Source: Microterricola gilva (GTDB taxonomy: Bacteria; Actinomycetota; Actinomycetes; Actinomycetales; Microbacteriaceae). From it: a stretch of 64,000 nucleotides of DNA. Below, piece by piece: positions 53,063-62,043 of this stretch. Made by a program: the position numbers and the translations under genes. Where the stretch lies: assembly GCF_004217495.1 (NCBI RefSeq), contig NZ_SHLC01000001.1:1612001-1676000 (forward strand), read 5' to 3'. How positions within the stretch are numbered: the stretch's first letter is position 1; every line of letters begins with the position of its first letter. Under the pieces are notes generated by a model that saw only the letters and a program-made list of their open reading frames with translations, was not told the DNA's origin and made no database searches.

Positions 53063-54463
53063 ATGAGCGAAGCACTGTTGCAGCTCCCCGGATCGGCCGC
53101 CGACCCGGTCATCACTGGATGCCTCACCGGCCTCGCCGCGGTCCAATCCTCGATCGGTGCCGCCCAGGCGGAGCAGTACCGCTTCATCGAGACCGCCCGC
53201 TCCCACGCGATTGCCACCGCGGACCCGATGGGTCGGTCGCGACGGATCGAGGAGGAGTTCGCGCTCCGCAGCATCACCTCCGAGTTGGCCCTCGCGCTGC
53301 GGGTGCACGAGCGCACCATGACCGGACTCATCTACGAGGCGAAGCAACTCGGCACCGTCTTCACCAAATCTCTGTCCGCCCTCGCCGCGGGGACGGTCGG
53401 GCAACGGCACGTCCGTGAGATCCTCGCCCAGGCCGTCACTCTCCCACCCGAACTCCATGCCCGCTTCGAAGCGGAAGCACTGGTGCAGGCGGCCGCACAA
53501 ACGCCGACCGCGTTCCGCCGGACGGCGGCCCGGATCCGGGAACGCCTCCACCCCGACTCCCTCACCGTGCGGGCGGCGAAGGGCCGGGCGGAGCGCCGGC
53601 TGTGGTTCGAACCCGATGCGGACGGGATGGCGTGGCTGCACCTGTACTTGGAAGCGGAGAAGGCGATCGCGATCACCGAACGGATCAGCCACCTCGCCGA
53701 CCAGGCCCAGGCTGAGGCCCTGGACAGCGCCGAGCTGCCCGAGACGGCAGCCGCGCTGACCTCGGGGCCGCACGCCCAGCTCGAGGCGGACATCGCCGCC
53801 GAACTGCTGCTCAGCCCACCCGCTCCGCCCGCAGACGGCGCCTCGACGTCGCAGATGCCCGGGCTGGCGTTCTCTCGCCCCGAGGTCTTCGTCGCCGTGC
53901 CGAAGCTGACTATCCCGTACGCGACCCTCATCGGCCAGACCGATGACCCGGCGGAGCTCCACGGCTACGGGCCGATCGACGCCGACACCGCCCGCCGGCT
54001 CGTCGCCGCAGCCCCGACACTGCACCGGATCCTCGTCGACCCGGTCGACGGGACCCCGCTGCAGTTGGACCCGCGGAAGTACCCGCTGACGAAGGCGTTG
54101 CGCCGGTGGATCCTGTATCGGGACCAGATCTGTCGTTTCCCCGGCTGCACCCGGAAGGCGGAACGGTCCGAGATCGACCACACCCACCCCTTCGGGTACG
54201 ACGGGCTCAGCGAAGAGGACAACCTGGCGGTGCTGTGCAAGAAACACCACCGCCTCAAGCACAACTCCCGCTGGCGGGTCCGGCAGCTTGGGCTGGGTGG
54301 TCTGCGCTGGGTCAGCCCGGCCGGCGGGATCTACGACACGCACCCGGCCCCACCCAGCAGCCGAAAACCCCCGGGCGACCCGCCAGCCCCGCCGTTTGAG
54401 CCGCCCCCGCTGGTTGAGCCTGTCGAAACCACAACGAACTTCCCGGATACCCCGCCGTTCTGA
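53063..54463 (+). CDS. DUF222 / HNH endonuclease-motif protein (13E12-like)
   Basis: The 466-residue protein has an N-terminal DUF222 domain (RIEEEFALRSITSELALALRV, GQRHVREILAQAV) and a C-terminal HNH nuclease fold with DQICRFPGCTRKAERSEIDHTHPF and NLAVLCKKHHRLKH (Asp372, His373; HH near 395). Such genes occur in many copies in Actinobacteria (13E12 family). The tail LVEPVETTTNFPDTPPF is encoded by the GTTGAG-n-TCGAAAC repeat, so the repeat has been captured into the coding sequence. Confidence 0.93.
   Translation: MSEALLQLPGSAADPVITGCLTGLAAVQSSIGAAQAEQYRFIETARSHAIATADPMGRSRRIEEEFALRSITSELALALRVHERTMTGLIYEAKQLGTVFTKSLSALAAGTVGQRHVREILAQAVTLPPELHARFEAEALVQAAAQTPTAFRRTAARIRERLHPDSLTVRAAKGRAERRLWFEPDADGMAWLHLYLEAEKAIAITERISHLADQAQAEALDSAELPETAAALTSGPHAQLEADIAAELLLSPPAPPADGASTSQMPGLAFSRPEVFVAVPKLTIPYATLIGQTDDPAELHGYGPIDADTARRLVAAAPTLHRILVDPVDGTPLQLDPRKYPLTKALRRWILYRDQICRFPGCTRKAERSEIDHTHPFGYDGLSEEDNLAVLCKKHHRLKHNSRWRVRQLGLGGLRWVSPAGGIYDTHPAPPSSRKPPGDPPAPPFEPPPLVEPVETTTNFPDTPPF
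54413..54429 (+). repeat. GTTGAG-n-TCGAAAC element inside HNH gene
   Basis: GTTGAGCCTGTCGAAAC, translated as part of LVEPVET. One base change and the same spacing relative to the copy at 52941-52957. Confidence 0.65.
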
Positions 54464-54495
54464 CCCCGGCACGGCGCCGAGGGAACGAGCGGCAG

Positions 54496-54906
54496 CTACT
54501 TTCTCGCGGTAAGAGTGGCATGGGAGGACCGGACGATCGACTCGAGCACGGCGAGGTCGACCTTGTCCAGGTCCTTGATGTAGAGGCATCCGACGCCTGA
54601 CGTGAACTCTCCGAGACGCGCGAGCGCGTCGTCGTGCGCGCCGATGCCGTCGGCCAGGTAGATCGACATTGCTGCCTTGCGTGGCGAGAAGCCCGCGGCA
54701 GGCGCGTCACCCTCACGTCCGCTGGCGTACCTGTAGTGATACTGCCCGAATCCGACGATCGACGGACCCCACAGCACGGGCGACTCCCCCGTGATCCGTC
54801 CGAACAACTCGAGAAGCGTCTGCGCATCGCGTCGACGCACGGGATGCGCGACGGCGGCGACATACTCCAGCGCTGCTGTGTTGGAGGTCGAGGGTTCGGT
54901 GCTCAC
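54496..54906 (-). CDS. DUF1801-family protein
   Basis: The 136-residue protein has the family pattern RRDAQTLLELFGRITGESPVLWGPSIVGFGQYHY and AMSIYLADG, a variant of the DUF1801 fold. The GTG at 54906 is used. It is convergent with the HNH gene. Confidence 0.9.
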   Translation of the reverse strand: MSTEPSTSNTAALEYVAAVAHPVRRRDAQTLLELFGRITGESPVLWGPSIVGFGQYHYRYASGREGDAPAAGFSPRKAAMSIYLADGIGAHDDALARLGEFTSGVGCLYIKDLDKVDLAVLESIVRSSHATLTARK

Positions 54907-55048
54907 CGTTCCAGTGTACGAAGCCGAGACGCGCCTGTCGCCCGGCGCTCAGTGCGATGACGCAGCGGCCGGCACGGAGCGCGCATCCCGGACGAAGGCC
55001 GCTGATCCGCTGCTTCGAACTCCACCGCGGTGCGCAGCCTGGACGCCA

Positions 55049-55498
55049 TCACGTTGCCGCCGCTTCGATGAGCTGCTGCAGACGGTTGACGGTCCGGTCC
55101 AAGCCGCGCGAGAAGGCAGCCAATTCGGCTGGCTTCCAATCACCGAAGAGCTGACGGGTGAACTCGTCCTGCTCCGCTGCCAGCTTGGCGACGAGCGCCT
55201 CCCCGGCACCGGTCAACGTAACCAGCGTGGCGCGCCGGTCGTTCGGGTGCGGCTCCCTGGTCACAAAACCGTCGGCAACGAGCCCGTCGACGAGCCCGGT
55301 GATGTTTCGGGGACTCACGTGCAGGGAATCGGCGAGCTCGCGCTGCGTTCGCGGCCCGGCCGCCGCAATCACCCACAGAACCGGCGCGCGCGATCGGGAG
55401 ATCCCGTCGCGCGCCAGGCTCTCGTCCATGTCGCGCCCGAGCAGCACGGTGAGCTGCAACAGGCGGTCAAGGGCAGCGATGGAAGCAGAATCAGACAC
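55049..55498 (-). CDS. MarR-family transcriptional regulator
   Basis: The 149-residue winged helix protein has PVLWVIAAAGPRTQRELADSLHVSPRNITGLVDGLVADGFV and the wing EPHPNDRRATLVTLT. It is the third gene of the DUF6412-yidC2-marR series, only 17 bp past the yidC2 stop. GTG start. Confidence 0.93.
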   Translation of the reverse strand: MSDSASIAALDRLLQLTVLLGRDMDESLARDGISRSRAPVLWVIAAAGPRTQRELADSLHVSPRNITGLVDGLVADGFVTREPHPNDRRATLVTLTGAGEALVAKLAAEQDEFTRQLFGDWKPAELAAFSRGLDRTVNRLQQLIEAAAT

Positions 55499-55502
55499 AC
55501 TG

Positions 55503-55518
55503 TGATGTTACTTCATCA
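55503..55518. promoter_or_regulatory. Possible MarR site before marR
   Basis: TGATG-TTACTT-CATCA is a 5-6-5 palindrome just upstream of the marR start and overlapping the yidC2 stop. It could be an autoregulatory site. Confidence 0.35.
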
Positions 55519-56283
55519 TGTTGTTAGTTCAGCGGTCGAGGCCCGTCGTTCCGCGCGACGGCGCAGAATGTGCCGCTCGACGAGCGTCCATGCCGTCGTG
55601 ACTGTGAGGTAGAGCGTTGCCGCCAACGGCACGATCGCGGCGAAGATCACCGTGATGAACGGCATCCAACTCAGCACGCCGCTGACCCTGGCCATCGCGG
55701 CCGGCACCTCCTCAGTAGACTGCGCCTGCTGGGCGAGCATGACTCGGCGCGAGGTGTACGCGACCGCGGCGATCACCGCGAACAGCCCGAGGAAGACGGC
55801 GGCTCCCGGCCAGGCGGAACTCCCGTTGACGACGGCGAGGAAGCTGGAGCCGAGCGGAACCCCGAGCAGCGTCTCGTGCAGCAGCTCGTTGGGGTGGCCG
55901 TTGATCGTGGCGAGGATGAAGAGGCCGTAGACGATGGAGAGCACCGGGGCCTGCGCGAGCGCGGGCAGCATGCCCGCGAATGGGGACGCCTTCTCCTCTG
56001 CGTACAGTTCCAGAGTCGCACGCTGGAGCTTCTCCGGGTTCTTCTTGTGCCGGGTTTGCAGCTCGCGCAGCTTCGGCGCCATCCTGCGCCGCGTGACCTC
56101 TGCCCGCGCCTGGGCGGCACCGAGCGGGATCAAGTAGATGCGCACCAGGACGGTGAGGGCGACGATGGCGAGTGCCATCGCTGAGGCGCCGGCGAGCGGC
56201 GTGAAGAGGGAGGCGAGGCCGTTGACGGCCGTTGAGGCAAGTTCGAGCAGCGCCGCGATGGGCGCGAAAGCGTAGAGATCCAC
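55516..56283 (-). CDS. YidC/Oxa1-family insertase, second-type copy
   Basis: The 255-residue protein has about five helices, a basic region RAEVTRRRMAPKLRELQTRHKKNPEKL (typical for YidC cytosolic loop), and PVLSIVYGLFILATIN with a C-terminal basic tail ILRRRAERR. It inserts membrane proteins. It lacks the large N-terminal domain of the housekeeping form and is a compact Oxa1-like type. The start is uncertain; GTG at 56283 gives MDLYAF. It is accompanied by a DUF6412 gene and a MarR gene. Confidence 0.85.
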   Translation of the reverse strand: MDLYAFAPIAALLELASTAVNGLASLFTPLAGASAMALAIVALTVLVRIYLIPLGAAQARAEVTRRRMAPKLRELQTRHKKNPEKLQRATLELYAEEKASPFAGMLPALAQAPVLSIVYGLFILATINGHPNELLHETLLGVPLGSSFLAVVNGSSAWPGAAVFLGLFAVIAAVAYTSRRVMLAQQAQSTEEVPAAMARVSGVLSWMPFITVIFAAIVPLAATLYLTVTTAWTLVERHILRRRAERRASTAELTT

Positions 56284-56371
56284 GAGGGAGGGTCCAATCA
56301 GGCAGAGGAATGTGCGGTCACATACGCGACCGCGCCGCTGCCTGCGAATCCATCGATTCGCAGCAGGCTGA

Positions 56372-56668
56372 CTACGCGGTCGCCTCTGCCCGGGCCGGAG
56401 CCCTGGTGCGGGGCCTGCCCGCTGTGTTCGGATGCTGTGGCTCGATGGCGCGCGAGAGCACCTCGCTGTGCGCCCGTGAGCGGGCGCCGACGTGCAACTC
56501 CCCCGCCGCGATGCCGACCGCGAGATAGCGGGCACCGAGGGTGAATGCGGCGGCGAGCATCACCGCGGTGGTGAGCAGCGCGGCATCCGACGGCGTCTGC
56601 AGCACCAGCGCGTACGCGACGAATGCGACGGTCAGTGTGACCGCCATTCGCTCCTGCAGCGCCTTCAT
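56372..56668 (-). CDS. DUF6412-type small membrane protein
   Basis: The 98-residue protein has two membrane helices (AVTLTVAFVAYALVLQTP; AALLTTAVMLAAAFTLGARYLAVG) and a hydrophilic tail EPQHPNTAGRPRTRAPARAEA. Such proteins occur beside accessory yidC genes in Actinobacteria. It is the first gene of the minus-strand series, 88 bp before yidC2. Confidence 0.75.
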   Translation of the reverse strand: MKALQERMAVTLTVAFVAYALVLQTPSDAALLTTAVMLAAAFTLGARYLAVGIAAGELHVGARSRAHSEVLSRAIEPQHPNTAGRPRTRAPARAEATA

Positions 56669-56698
56669 GAGTGCGAGCCTACCCTCCCGGGCCGACGG

Positions 56699-57025
56699 TC
56701 ACTCGCGTTTGGCGAGCTTCTCCAGCCGATGCGCGGATGCCGGCATGCCCAGCTCCCCCAGTGGCTCGTGGTGCGCGGGGCTCGGTCGCCGCGCGTCATC
56801 GGGCACGGGGCAGTGCACGATCACGTTCGCGCTCGACTCGTCGATGTTGTGCTCGCGCATCTGATGCCCGCAGAGTGGACACAGCCTCAGGGCGACCGGA
56901 ACCTCCTCCTCGGCGCCCACGGAGATCGGAGGAGAACCGATTGCTTTCTCGACCTGCCTGTTCACTCGTTCAAAGAATCGCACGAAGGCATTTTCTTCAG
57001 CCTGCGTGACATCGTCGCGGCTCAT
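56699..57025 (-). CDS. Small zinc-ribbon hypothetical protein
   Basis: The 108-residue protein has a CPLCGHQM pair and IVHCPVP further on, arranged as a possible three-Cys metal knuckle, with a helical N-terminus (EENAFVRFFERVNRQVEKAI). No family is recognised. Lies between the YidC group and the dha operon. Confidence 0.65.
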   Translation of the reverse strand: MSRDDVTQAEENAFVRFFERVNRQVEKAIGSPPISVGAEEEVPVALRLCPLCGHQMREHNIDESSANVIVHCPVPDDARRPSPAHHEPLGELGMPASAHRLEKLAKRE

Positions 57026-57064
57026 GGCGTCATACTACGCCCGCCGCGTCGCTCGTCAACAGAG

Positions 57065-57769
57065 TCAGGCCTCGCCGAAGCCCGACTCGACCAGGGTGGC
57101 CAGTGCATCGACCGCGTCAGAGCCGACCGGATCCTCGCTGGCCAGCACGATCGTCGTTCCCTTGACCAACCCCATCGCCATGATGCCGAGCAGGCTGCGT
57201 GCATCGGTGCCGTTCACCGTCACCCGCGCTGGGAAGGTGTTCGCGAGCTTGACGAAGTCGGCAGCGGGGCGCGCGTGCAAGCCGTCCTTGTTGATCAACG
57301 TCACGGTGCGCGAGTAGCCGCTCGCCGGCTCGGGCTCCGCCTGCTCCGCCGATTCCGCGCTTCCCGCGCTCAGCGCTGTCGTGCCGCCTGCCGACTCCGC
57401 CGCCTCCATGACCGCGTGCAGCGTGCCGCCGACCTCGCTCGCGACCGCGGCGGCGACGCCGCCCTCGATCAGGGGCGCGTCCACGATGCGCACGCGCTCG
57501 CGCACGGAATCGTCGAGGAAGTCCAGCGCGGTCTCCGCGGTCAGGATGGCCGAGCCGAGATCGCAGAGCAGGACGACGCCGACACCCTGGTCGACGGCCG
57601 CGATGGCCGCGGACACCTTGCCGAAACTCGTGCCGATCCGGCCGTCATCCGTGCCACCGGCCGCGGCCATCGGCGCGTTCTGCGCCATCTGGCCGGCGAG
57701 TTCGCGCAGGCCGTCGGCGATCTTGTCGCTGTGCGAGACGAAGACGAGGCCGACCCTGGCGGCGGTCAT
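57065..57769 (-). CDS. dhaM: DhaM: PTS phosphotransfer subunit fused to HPr
   Basis: The 234-residue protein has the PTS-EIIA-like DhaM domain with active His13 (VSHSDKIADG), a linker rich in Ala/Ser/Glu, and a C-terminal HPr domain with GLHARPAADF (His165). In this system the phosphate flows from EI to HPr to DhaM to DhaL to dihydroxyacetone. The E. coli form also has an EI domain, absent here. ATG overlaps the dhaL stop (ATGA). Confidence 0.95.
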   Translation of the reverse strand: MTAARVGLVFVSHSDKIADGLRELAGQMAQNAPMAAAGGTDDGRIGTSFGKVSAAIAAVDQGVGVVLLCDLGSAILTAETALDFLDDSVRERVRIVDAPLIEGGVAAAVASEVGGTLHAVMEAAESAGGTTALSAGSAESAEQAEPEPASGYSRTVTLINKDGLHARPAADFVKLANTFPARVTVNGTDARSLLGIMAMGLVKGTTIVLASEDPVGSDAVDALATLVESGFGEA

Positions 57770-58419
57770 GCCTGTGCTCCTGCCCGGGCAACCTGCTCTG
57801 CCGCGCGCAGCAGCAATGCGCTTGACTGAGCCCCGGGGTCGCGGTGGCCGATGGCCCGCTCCCCCAGATAGCTGGCGCGCCCCTTGCGGGCCACGAGTGG
57901 TTCGGTAGCCTCCGCGCCGCGTTCCGCGGCGTCCGCTGCCGCCTTCAGCACCTCGTAGGGGCTCGCTCCGGCTGCGGCAGCGGCCGTGGCGGCGTCGACG
58001 GCCGGCGTCCACGCGTCGATCATCGTCTTGTCTCCCGGCTCCGCCTTGCCCCGGAGCACCACGCCGTCTCTGGCGGCGGTGAGCGCCAGAACGAGCGCAG
58101 CGGCGTCCAGCTGTTCCTCCGCGCCGACCGCGAGTGATGCCTTCAGAAATGCCGTGCCGTAGAGCGGGCCAGCGGCTCCTCCCACCGTGGAGATGAGCGT
58201 CGTAGCGACGACCTTGAAAACGTCGCCAGGGGTGGCGGAGTCCGGCAGCTCATCGAGCTTGCCGAGCGCCGCCTGAAATCCCCTGTCCATGTTCTCGCCG
58301 TGGTCGCCGTCGCCGATCTCCCGATCGAGGGTGATCAGGGCCACCCGGTTCTCGGCCAAAACCTCGGCCGATGCGGTGATCCAGGCCCGTGCCCAGTCCG
58401 CTCCGAGGCTCGCGCCCAT
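57766..58419 (-). CDS. dhaL: DhaL: ADP-binding subunit of DHA kinase
   Basis: The 217-residue all-alpha protein has the Mg-ADP site LDREIGDGDHGENMDRGF (Asp32, Asp37, Asp39). DhaL accepts phosphate from DhaM and passes it to dihydroxyacetone on DhaK. The ATG at 58419 shares the A of the dhaK stop (TGATG), replacing a slightly longer GTG start at 58431. Confidence 0.95.
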   Translation of the reverse strand: MGASLGADWARAWITASAEVLAENRVALITLDREIGDGDHGENMDRGFQAALGKLDELPDSATPGDVFKVVATTLISTVGGAAGPLYGTAFLKASLAVGAEEQLDAAALVLALTAARDGVVLRGKAEPGDKTMIDAWTPAVDAATAAAAAGASPYEVLKAAADAAERGAEATEPLVARKGRASYLGERAIGHRDPGAQSSALLLRAAEQVARAGAQA

Positions 58420-59420
58420 CAGCGCCCCCACCGCAGCGCAGCGGTCTGCACCGGGGCATCCCAGAGCGCGGTGAGCTCGTCATCGAGCTTGAGCACCGAG
58501 ATCGACACCCCCTGCATCTCGAGCGAGGTCGTGAAGTTGCCGACCAGCGAGCGGGCAACGGTCACTCCGCGCTCGGCGAGGATCTCGGCGGCACGACGGT
58601 AGACGATGTAGAGCTCCACCTGCGGCGTTCCGCCCATGCCGTTGACGAGAAGCAGAGCGTCCTCCCCCGCCGCGAACGGCATGTCGTCCAGCACAGCGCC
58701 GAGCAGTCGAGCGACGATGGCATCCGCCGGTTCGAGCTTGATGCGCTCGCGGCCGGGCTCGCCATGGATGCCGATGCCGATCTCGATTTCGTCGTCGGCG
58801 AGCGTGAAGCTCGGCTCGCCGGCGTGCGGCACGACGCAGGCGGTCAGTGCGACGCCCATCGTGCGCACGCGGGAGTTGACCTTCGTGGCGATCGCGGCGA
58901 CCGCGGCGAGGTCGTCGCCCCGCTCGGCGGCAGCGCCCGCGATCTTCTCGACCAGCACCGTACCCGCAACACCGCGGCGGCCGGCCGTGTACAGCGAGTC
59001 CTTCACCGCGACGTCGTCGTCGACGATGACGGATGCCACCTCAATGCCGTCAGCGGCTGCGAGGTCGGCGGCCGTCTCGAAGTTCAGCACGTCACCGGTG
59101 TAGTTCTTCACGATGTGGAGCACGCCTGCTCCGCCGTCGACGGCCTTCGTGGCGGCGACGATGGGGTCGGGGGTCGGCGAGGTGAACACCGGGCCCGGCA
59201 CCGCGGCATCCAGCATGCCGTAGCCGACGAATCCGGCGTGCAGTGGCTCGTGGCCGCTGCCACCGCCGCTGACGATTCCGACCTTGCCGGCGCGCGGAGC
59301 ATCGCTGCGCACGACGAAGACGGGGTCGAGCTCCGCACGGACGATGTCACTGTGCGCGATGGCGAAGCCGCCGACCGCCTCGGTGACGACGTTCTTCGGG
59401 TCATTGATGAGTTTCTTCAC
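58419..59420 (-). CDS. dhaK: DhaK: dihydroxyacetone-binding subunit
   Basis: The 333-residue protein has [18 protein letters not shown] (His57, general base region) and the covalent substrate His in GIHGEPGRE (about 219). It binds dihydroxyacetone as hemiaminal. The GTG at 59420 with GGAA upstream is used. It is the first gene of dhaKLM, divergent to glpF. Confidence 0.95.
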   Translation of the reverse strand: MKKLINDPKNVVTEAVGGFAIAHSDIVRAELDPVFVVRSDAPRAGKVGIVSGGGSGHEPLHAGFVGYGMLDAAVPGPVFTSPTPDPIVAATKAVDGGAGVLHIVKNYTGDVLNFETAADLAAADGIEVASVIVDDDVAVKDSLYTAGRRGVAGTVLVEKIAGAAAERGDDLAAVAAIATKVNSRVRTMGVALTACVVPHAGEPSFTLADDEIEIGIGIHGEPGRERIKLEPADAIVARLLGAVLDDMPFAAGEDALLLVNGMGGTPQVELYIVYRRAAEILAERGVTVARSLVGNFTTSLEMQGVSISVLKLDDELTALWDAPVQTAALRWGR

Positions 59421-59589
59421 AAGCTTTCCTTCCGTTGAAGGCCTCCACGCTCCGATGCGTGGAAGGCGAATCACTCGGCTACTCAGCCCAAACTACGGCT
59501 AAATGCGCGCCCGCGGTAGCCCGCGACGTGGGGTTTGGGGCAGGCCATTCCCATCCGAGCCGCCCAGCACTATGTTGTTAGGCATCGGA

Positions 59590-59601
59590 GCGTTGCAACG
59601 C
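59590..59601. promoter_or_regulatory. Palindrome in the dhaK-glpF divergent region
   Basis: GCGTTG-CAACGC is a perfect 12-bp palindrome 39 bp before the glpF start. It is a candidate operator for a glycerol or DHA regulator; no regulator is identified here. Confidence 0.4.
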
Positions 59602-59640
59602 CCTTGATCGGCCGCGCAGCGACGAACAAGAAAGGTCAAC

Positions 59641-60414
59641 GTGGACAATCTCGGAGTTCTCTTCCTGTCAGAGCTGGTCGGCACCGCGATGCTCGTGCTG
59701 CTCGGCTGTGGAGTCGTCGCCAACGTCGCGCTTGCCAAAAACAAGGGCTTCGGCGGCGGCTTCCTCATGGTGACCATCGGCTGGGGCCTCGCGGTCTTCG
59801 CCGGTGTCATCGTCGCTTACGCCTCTGGCGCCCACATCAACCCAGCCGTCACGCTCGGCCTCGTCGCCAACGGCGCGACCGAGTTCGGCAACGCCGCGCT
59901 CGGCGTAACAGTCCCGGTCTCTGCCGTGTCGGTTCTGGCTTACATCGGCGCGCAGTTGATCGGAGCCATCATCGGCGCCGTCGTGGTGTGGTTGGCGTAC
60001 AAGCAGCACTTCGACCAGGAGCCGGAGCCGGCCAACAAGCTCGGCGTTTTCTCGACCGGTCCCGCCATCCGCTCCTACGGCTGGAACCTCGTCACAGAGA
60101 TCATCGGCACCTTCGTGCTGGTGTTCGTCGTGATCGGCTTCGGCCGCAACGGTGACGCGGGCGGGCTCGCATCCCTCGGTGCGCTCCCCGTTGCGCTGCT
60201 CGTTATCGGTATCGGCGCCTCCCTCGGTGGCCCGACCGGCTACGCCATCAACCCTGCCCGTGACCTCGGCCCGCGCATCGCGCACTTCATCCTGCCGATC
60301 CAGGGCAAGGGCGGCTCGGACTGGAGCTACTCCTGGGTCCCGGTCGTCGGCCCGATCATCGGTGGCTTGCTCGCCGGCTGGTCAGCCCTCCTGTTGCTCC
60401 CCATCATCACCTGA
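59641..60414 (+). CDS. glpF: Glycerol facilitator (aquaporin, GlpF type)
   Basis: The 257-residue MIP channel has six helices and the two NPA motifs HINPAVTLG (Asn67) and YAINPARDLG (Asn204). An Asp after the second NPA (PARD) is typical of glycerol facilitators. GTG start. Followed by a terminator and glpK. Confidence 0.95.
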   Translation: MDNLGVLFLSELVGTAMLVLLGCGVVANVALAKNKGFGGGFLMVTIGWGLAVFAGVIVAYASGAHINPAVTLGLVANGATEFGNAALGVTVPVSAVSVLAYIGAQLIGAIIGAVVVWLAYKQHFDQEPEPANKLGVFSTGPAIRSYGWNLVTEIIGTFVLVFVVIGFGRNGDAGGLASLGALPVALLVIGIGASLGGPTGYAINPARDLGPRIAHFILPIQGKGGSDWSYSWVPVVGPIIGGLLAGWSALLLLPIIT

Positions 60415-60420
60415 CCCCCA

Positions 60421-60462
60421 GAGGGCCGGCTCGGCAGATCCGAGCCGGCCCTCATTCTTTTT
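60421..60462 (+). terminator. Strong terminator between glpF and glpK
   Basis: GAGGGCCGGCTCGG-CAGAT-CCGAGCCGGCCCTC, a 14-bp perfect stem, is followed by ATTCTTTTTG. This is a good intrinsic terminator inside what would otherwise be a glpF-glpK operon, so glpK probably has its own promoter or is attenuated. Confidence 0.85.
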
Positions 60463-60509
60463 GACCCTCAGACCCCTCGCTTCACCGACTCTCGCAAAGG
60501 AGCACCCCC

Positions 60510-62024
60510 ATGGCTGACTACGTACTCGCCATTGACCAAGGCACCACGAGTTCGCGCGCCATCATCTTCGACAAGGCCGGATCGATCGTCTCGACCGGGC
60601 AGCTCGAGCACGAGCAGATCTTCCCCCAGGCCGGCTGGGTCGAGCACAACGCGACCCAGATCTGGGACAACGTGCGTGAGGTGATCGGCCAGGCCCTCGG
60701 CAAGGCGAACCTGACCCGTCACGACATCGCATCGGTCGGCATCACGAACCAGCGCGAGACCGCCGTGGTGTGGAACAAGAACACGGGCAGGCCCGTCTAC
60801 AACGCCATCGTCTGGCAGGACACCCGCACCCAGCCGATCGTGGACCGCCTCGCGGCCGACGGCGGCGTCGAACGCTTCAAGCAGCAGGTCGGGCTGCCGC
60901 TGGCCACCTACTTCTCCGGCACGAAGATCGTCTGGATCCTCGAGAACGTTCCGGGAGCGCGTGAGGCGGCGGATGCCGGCGAGCTCCTCTTCGGCACGAC
61001 AGACTGCTGGGTGCTCTGGAACCTGACGGGCGGCGTCGACGGCGGTGTGCACGCCACGGATGTGACGAACGCCAGCCGCACGCTGTTCATGGACCTCGAG
61101 ACCCTGCAGTGGGACGACGACATTCTCGCCGCCTTCGACGTGCCGCGGTCGATGCTGCCAGACATCCGCTCCTCCTCCGAGGTCTACGGGGTCGCGCACG
61201 AGAACTCGCTGCTGCGCGAGACCCCGATCGCCGGCATCCTCGGCGACCAGCAGGCAGCCACGTTCGGCCAGGCCGCGTTCGACACCGGAGAGTCGAAGAA
61301 CACCTACGGGACAGGCAACTTCCTCATCTTCAACACCGGTGAGGAGATCGTCCACTCCAAGAACGGCCTGCTGACGACGCTCGGCTACAAGCTCGGCGAC
61401 GCGAAGCCGCACTACGCACTCGAGGGCTCGATTGCCGTGACCGGTTCGCTGATCCAGTGGCTCCGCGACAACCTGGGGCTGTTCAGCTCGGCCGCGGAGG
61501 TGGAGGCACTCGCCCAGACGGTCGAGGACAACGGCGGTGCCTACTTCGTGCCGGCGTTCTCCGGGCTCTTCGCCCCGTACTGGCGACCGGATGCGCGCGG
61601 CGCGCTGGTCGGGCTGACCCGTTACGTGAACAAGGGCCACATCGCGCGCGCAGCCCTCGAGGCCACCGCGTTCCAGACCCGCGAGGTGCTGGATGCCGTC
61701 AACGCCGACTCCGGCGTCGACCTGACCGAGCTGAAGGTCGACGGCGGCATGATCGCCAACAACCTGCTCATGCAGTTCCAGGCCGACATCCTCGGCGTTC
61801 CGGTCGTCCGCCCGGTCGTGGCCGAGACGACGGCGCTCGGCGCCGCATACGCCGCCGGCCTGGCCGTCGGATTCTGGAGCGGGCTCGACGAACTGCGCGC
61901 GAACTGGCAGGAAGACAGCCGGTGGACCCCACAGATGGATCCGAAGGAAGCTGAGCGACTGTTGCGCAACTGGAAGAAGGCCGTCACGAAGACCCTCGAT
62001 TGGGTCGACGACGACGTCAAGTAG
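60510..62024 (+). CDS. glpK: Glycerol kinase
   Basis: The 504-residue FGGY kinase phosphorylates glycerol to glycerol-3-phosphate. Motifs: [12 protein letters not shown] (ATP loop), [12 protein letters not shown], the DGG-type [15 protein letters not shown] and [18 protein letters not shown]. It starts with an ATG after AAAGGAG. It converges on trpD. Confidence 0.97.
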   Translation: MADYVLAIDQGTTSSRAIIFDKAGSIVSTGQLEHEQIFPQAGWVEHNATQIWDNVREVIGQALGKANLTRHDIASVGITNQRETAVVWNKNTGRPVYNAIVWQDTRTQPIVDRLAADGGVERFKQQVGLPLATYFSGTKIVWILENVPGAREAADAGELLFGTTDCWVLWNLTGGVDGGVHATDVTNASRTLFMDLETLQWDDDILAAFDVPRSMLPDIRSSSEVYGVAHENSLLRETPIAGILGDQQAATFGQAAFDTGESKNTYGTGNFLIFNTGEEIVHSKNGLLTTLGYKLGDAKPHYALEGSIAVTGSLIQWLRDNLGLFSSAAEVEALAQTVEDNGGAYFVPAFSGLFAPYWRPDARGALVGLTRYVNKGHIARAALEATAFQTREVLDAVNADSGVDLTELKVDGGMIANNLLMQFQADILGVPVVRPVVAETTALGAAYAAGLAVGFWSGLDELRANWQEDSRWTPQMDPKEAERLLRNWKKAVTKTLDWVDDDVK

Positions 62025-62043
62025 TGCCGGTGGGTCGGGGCGT

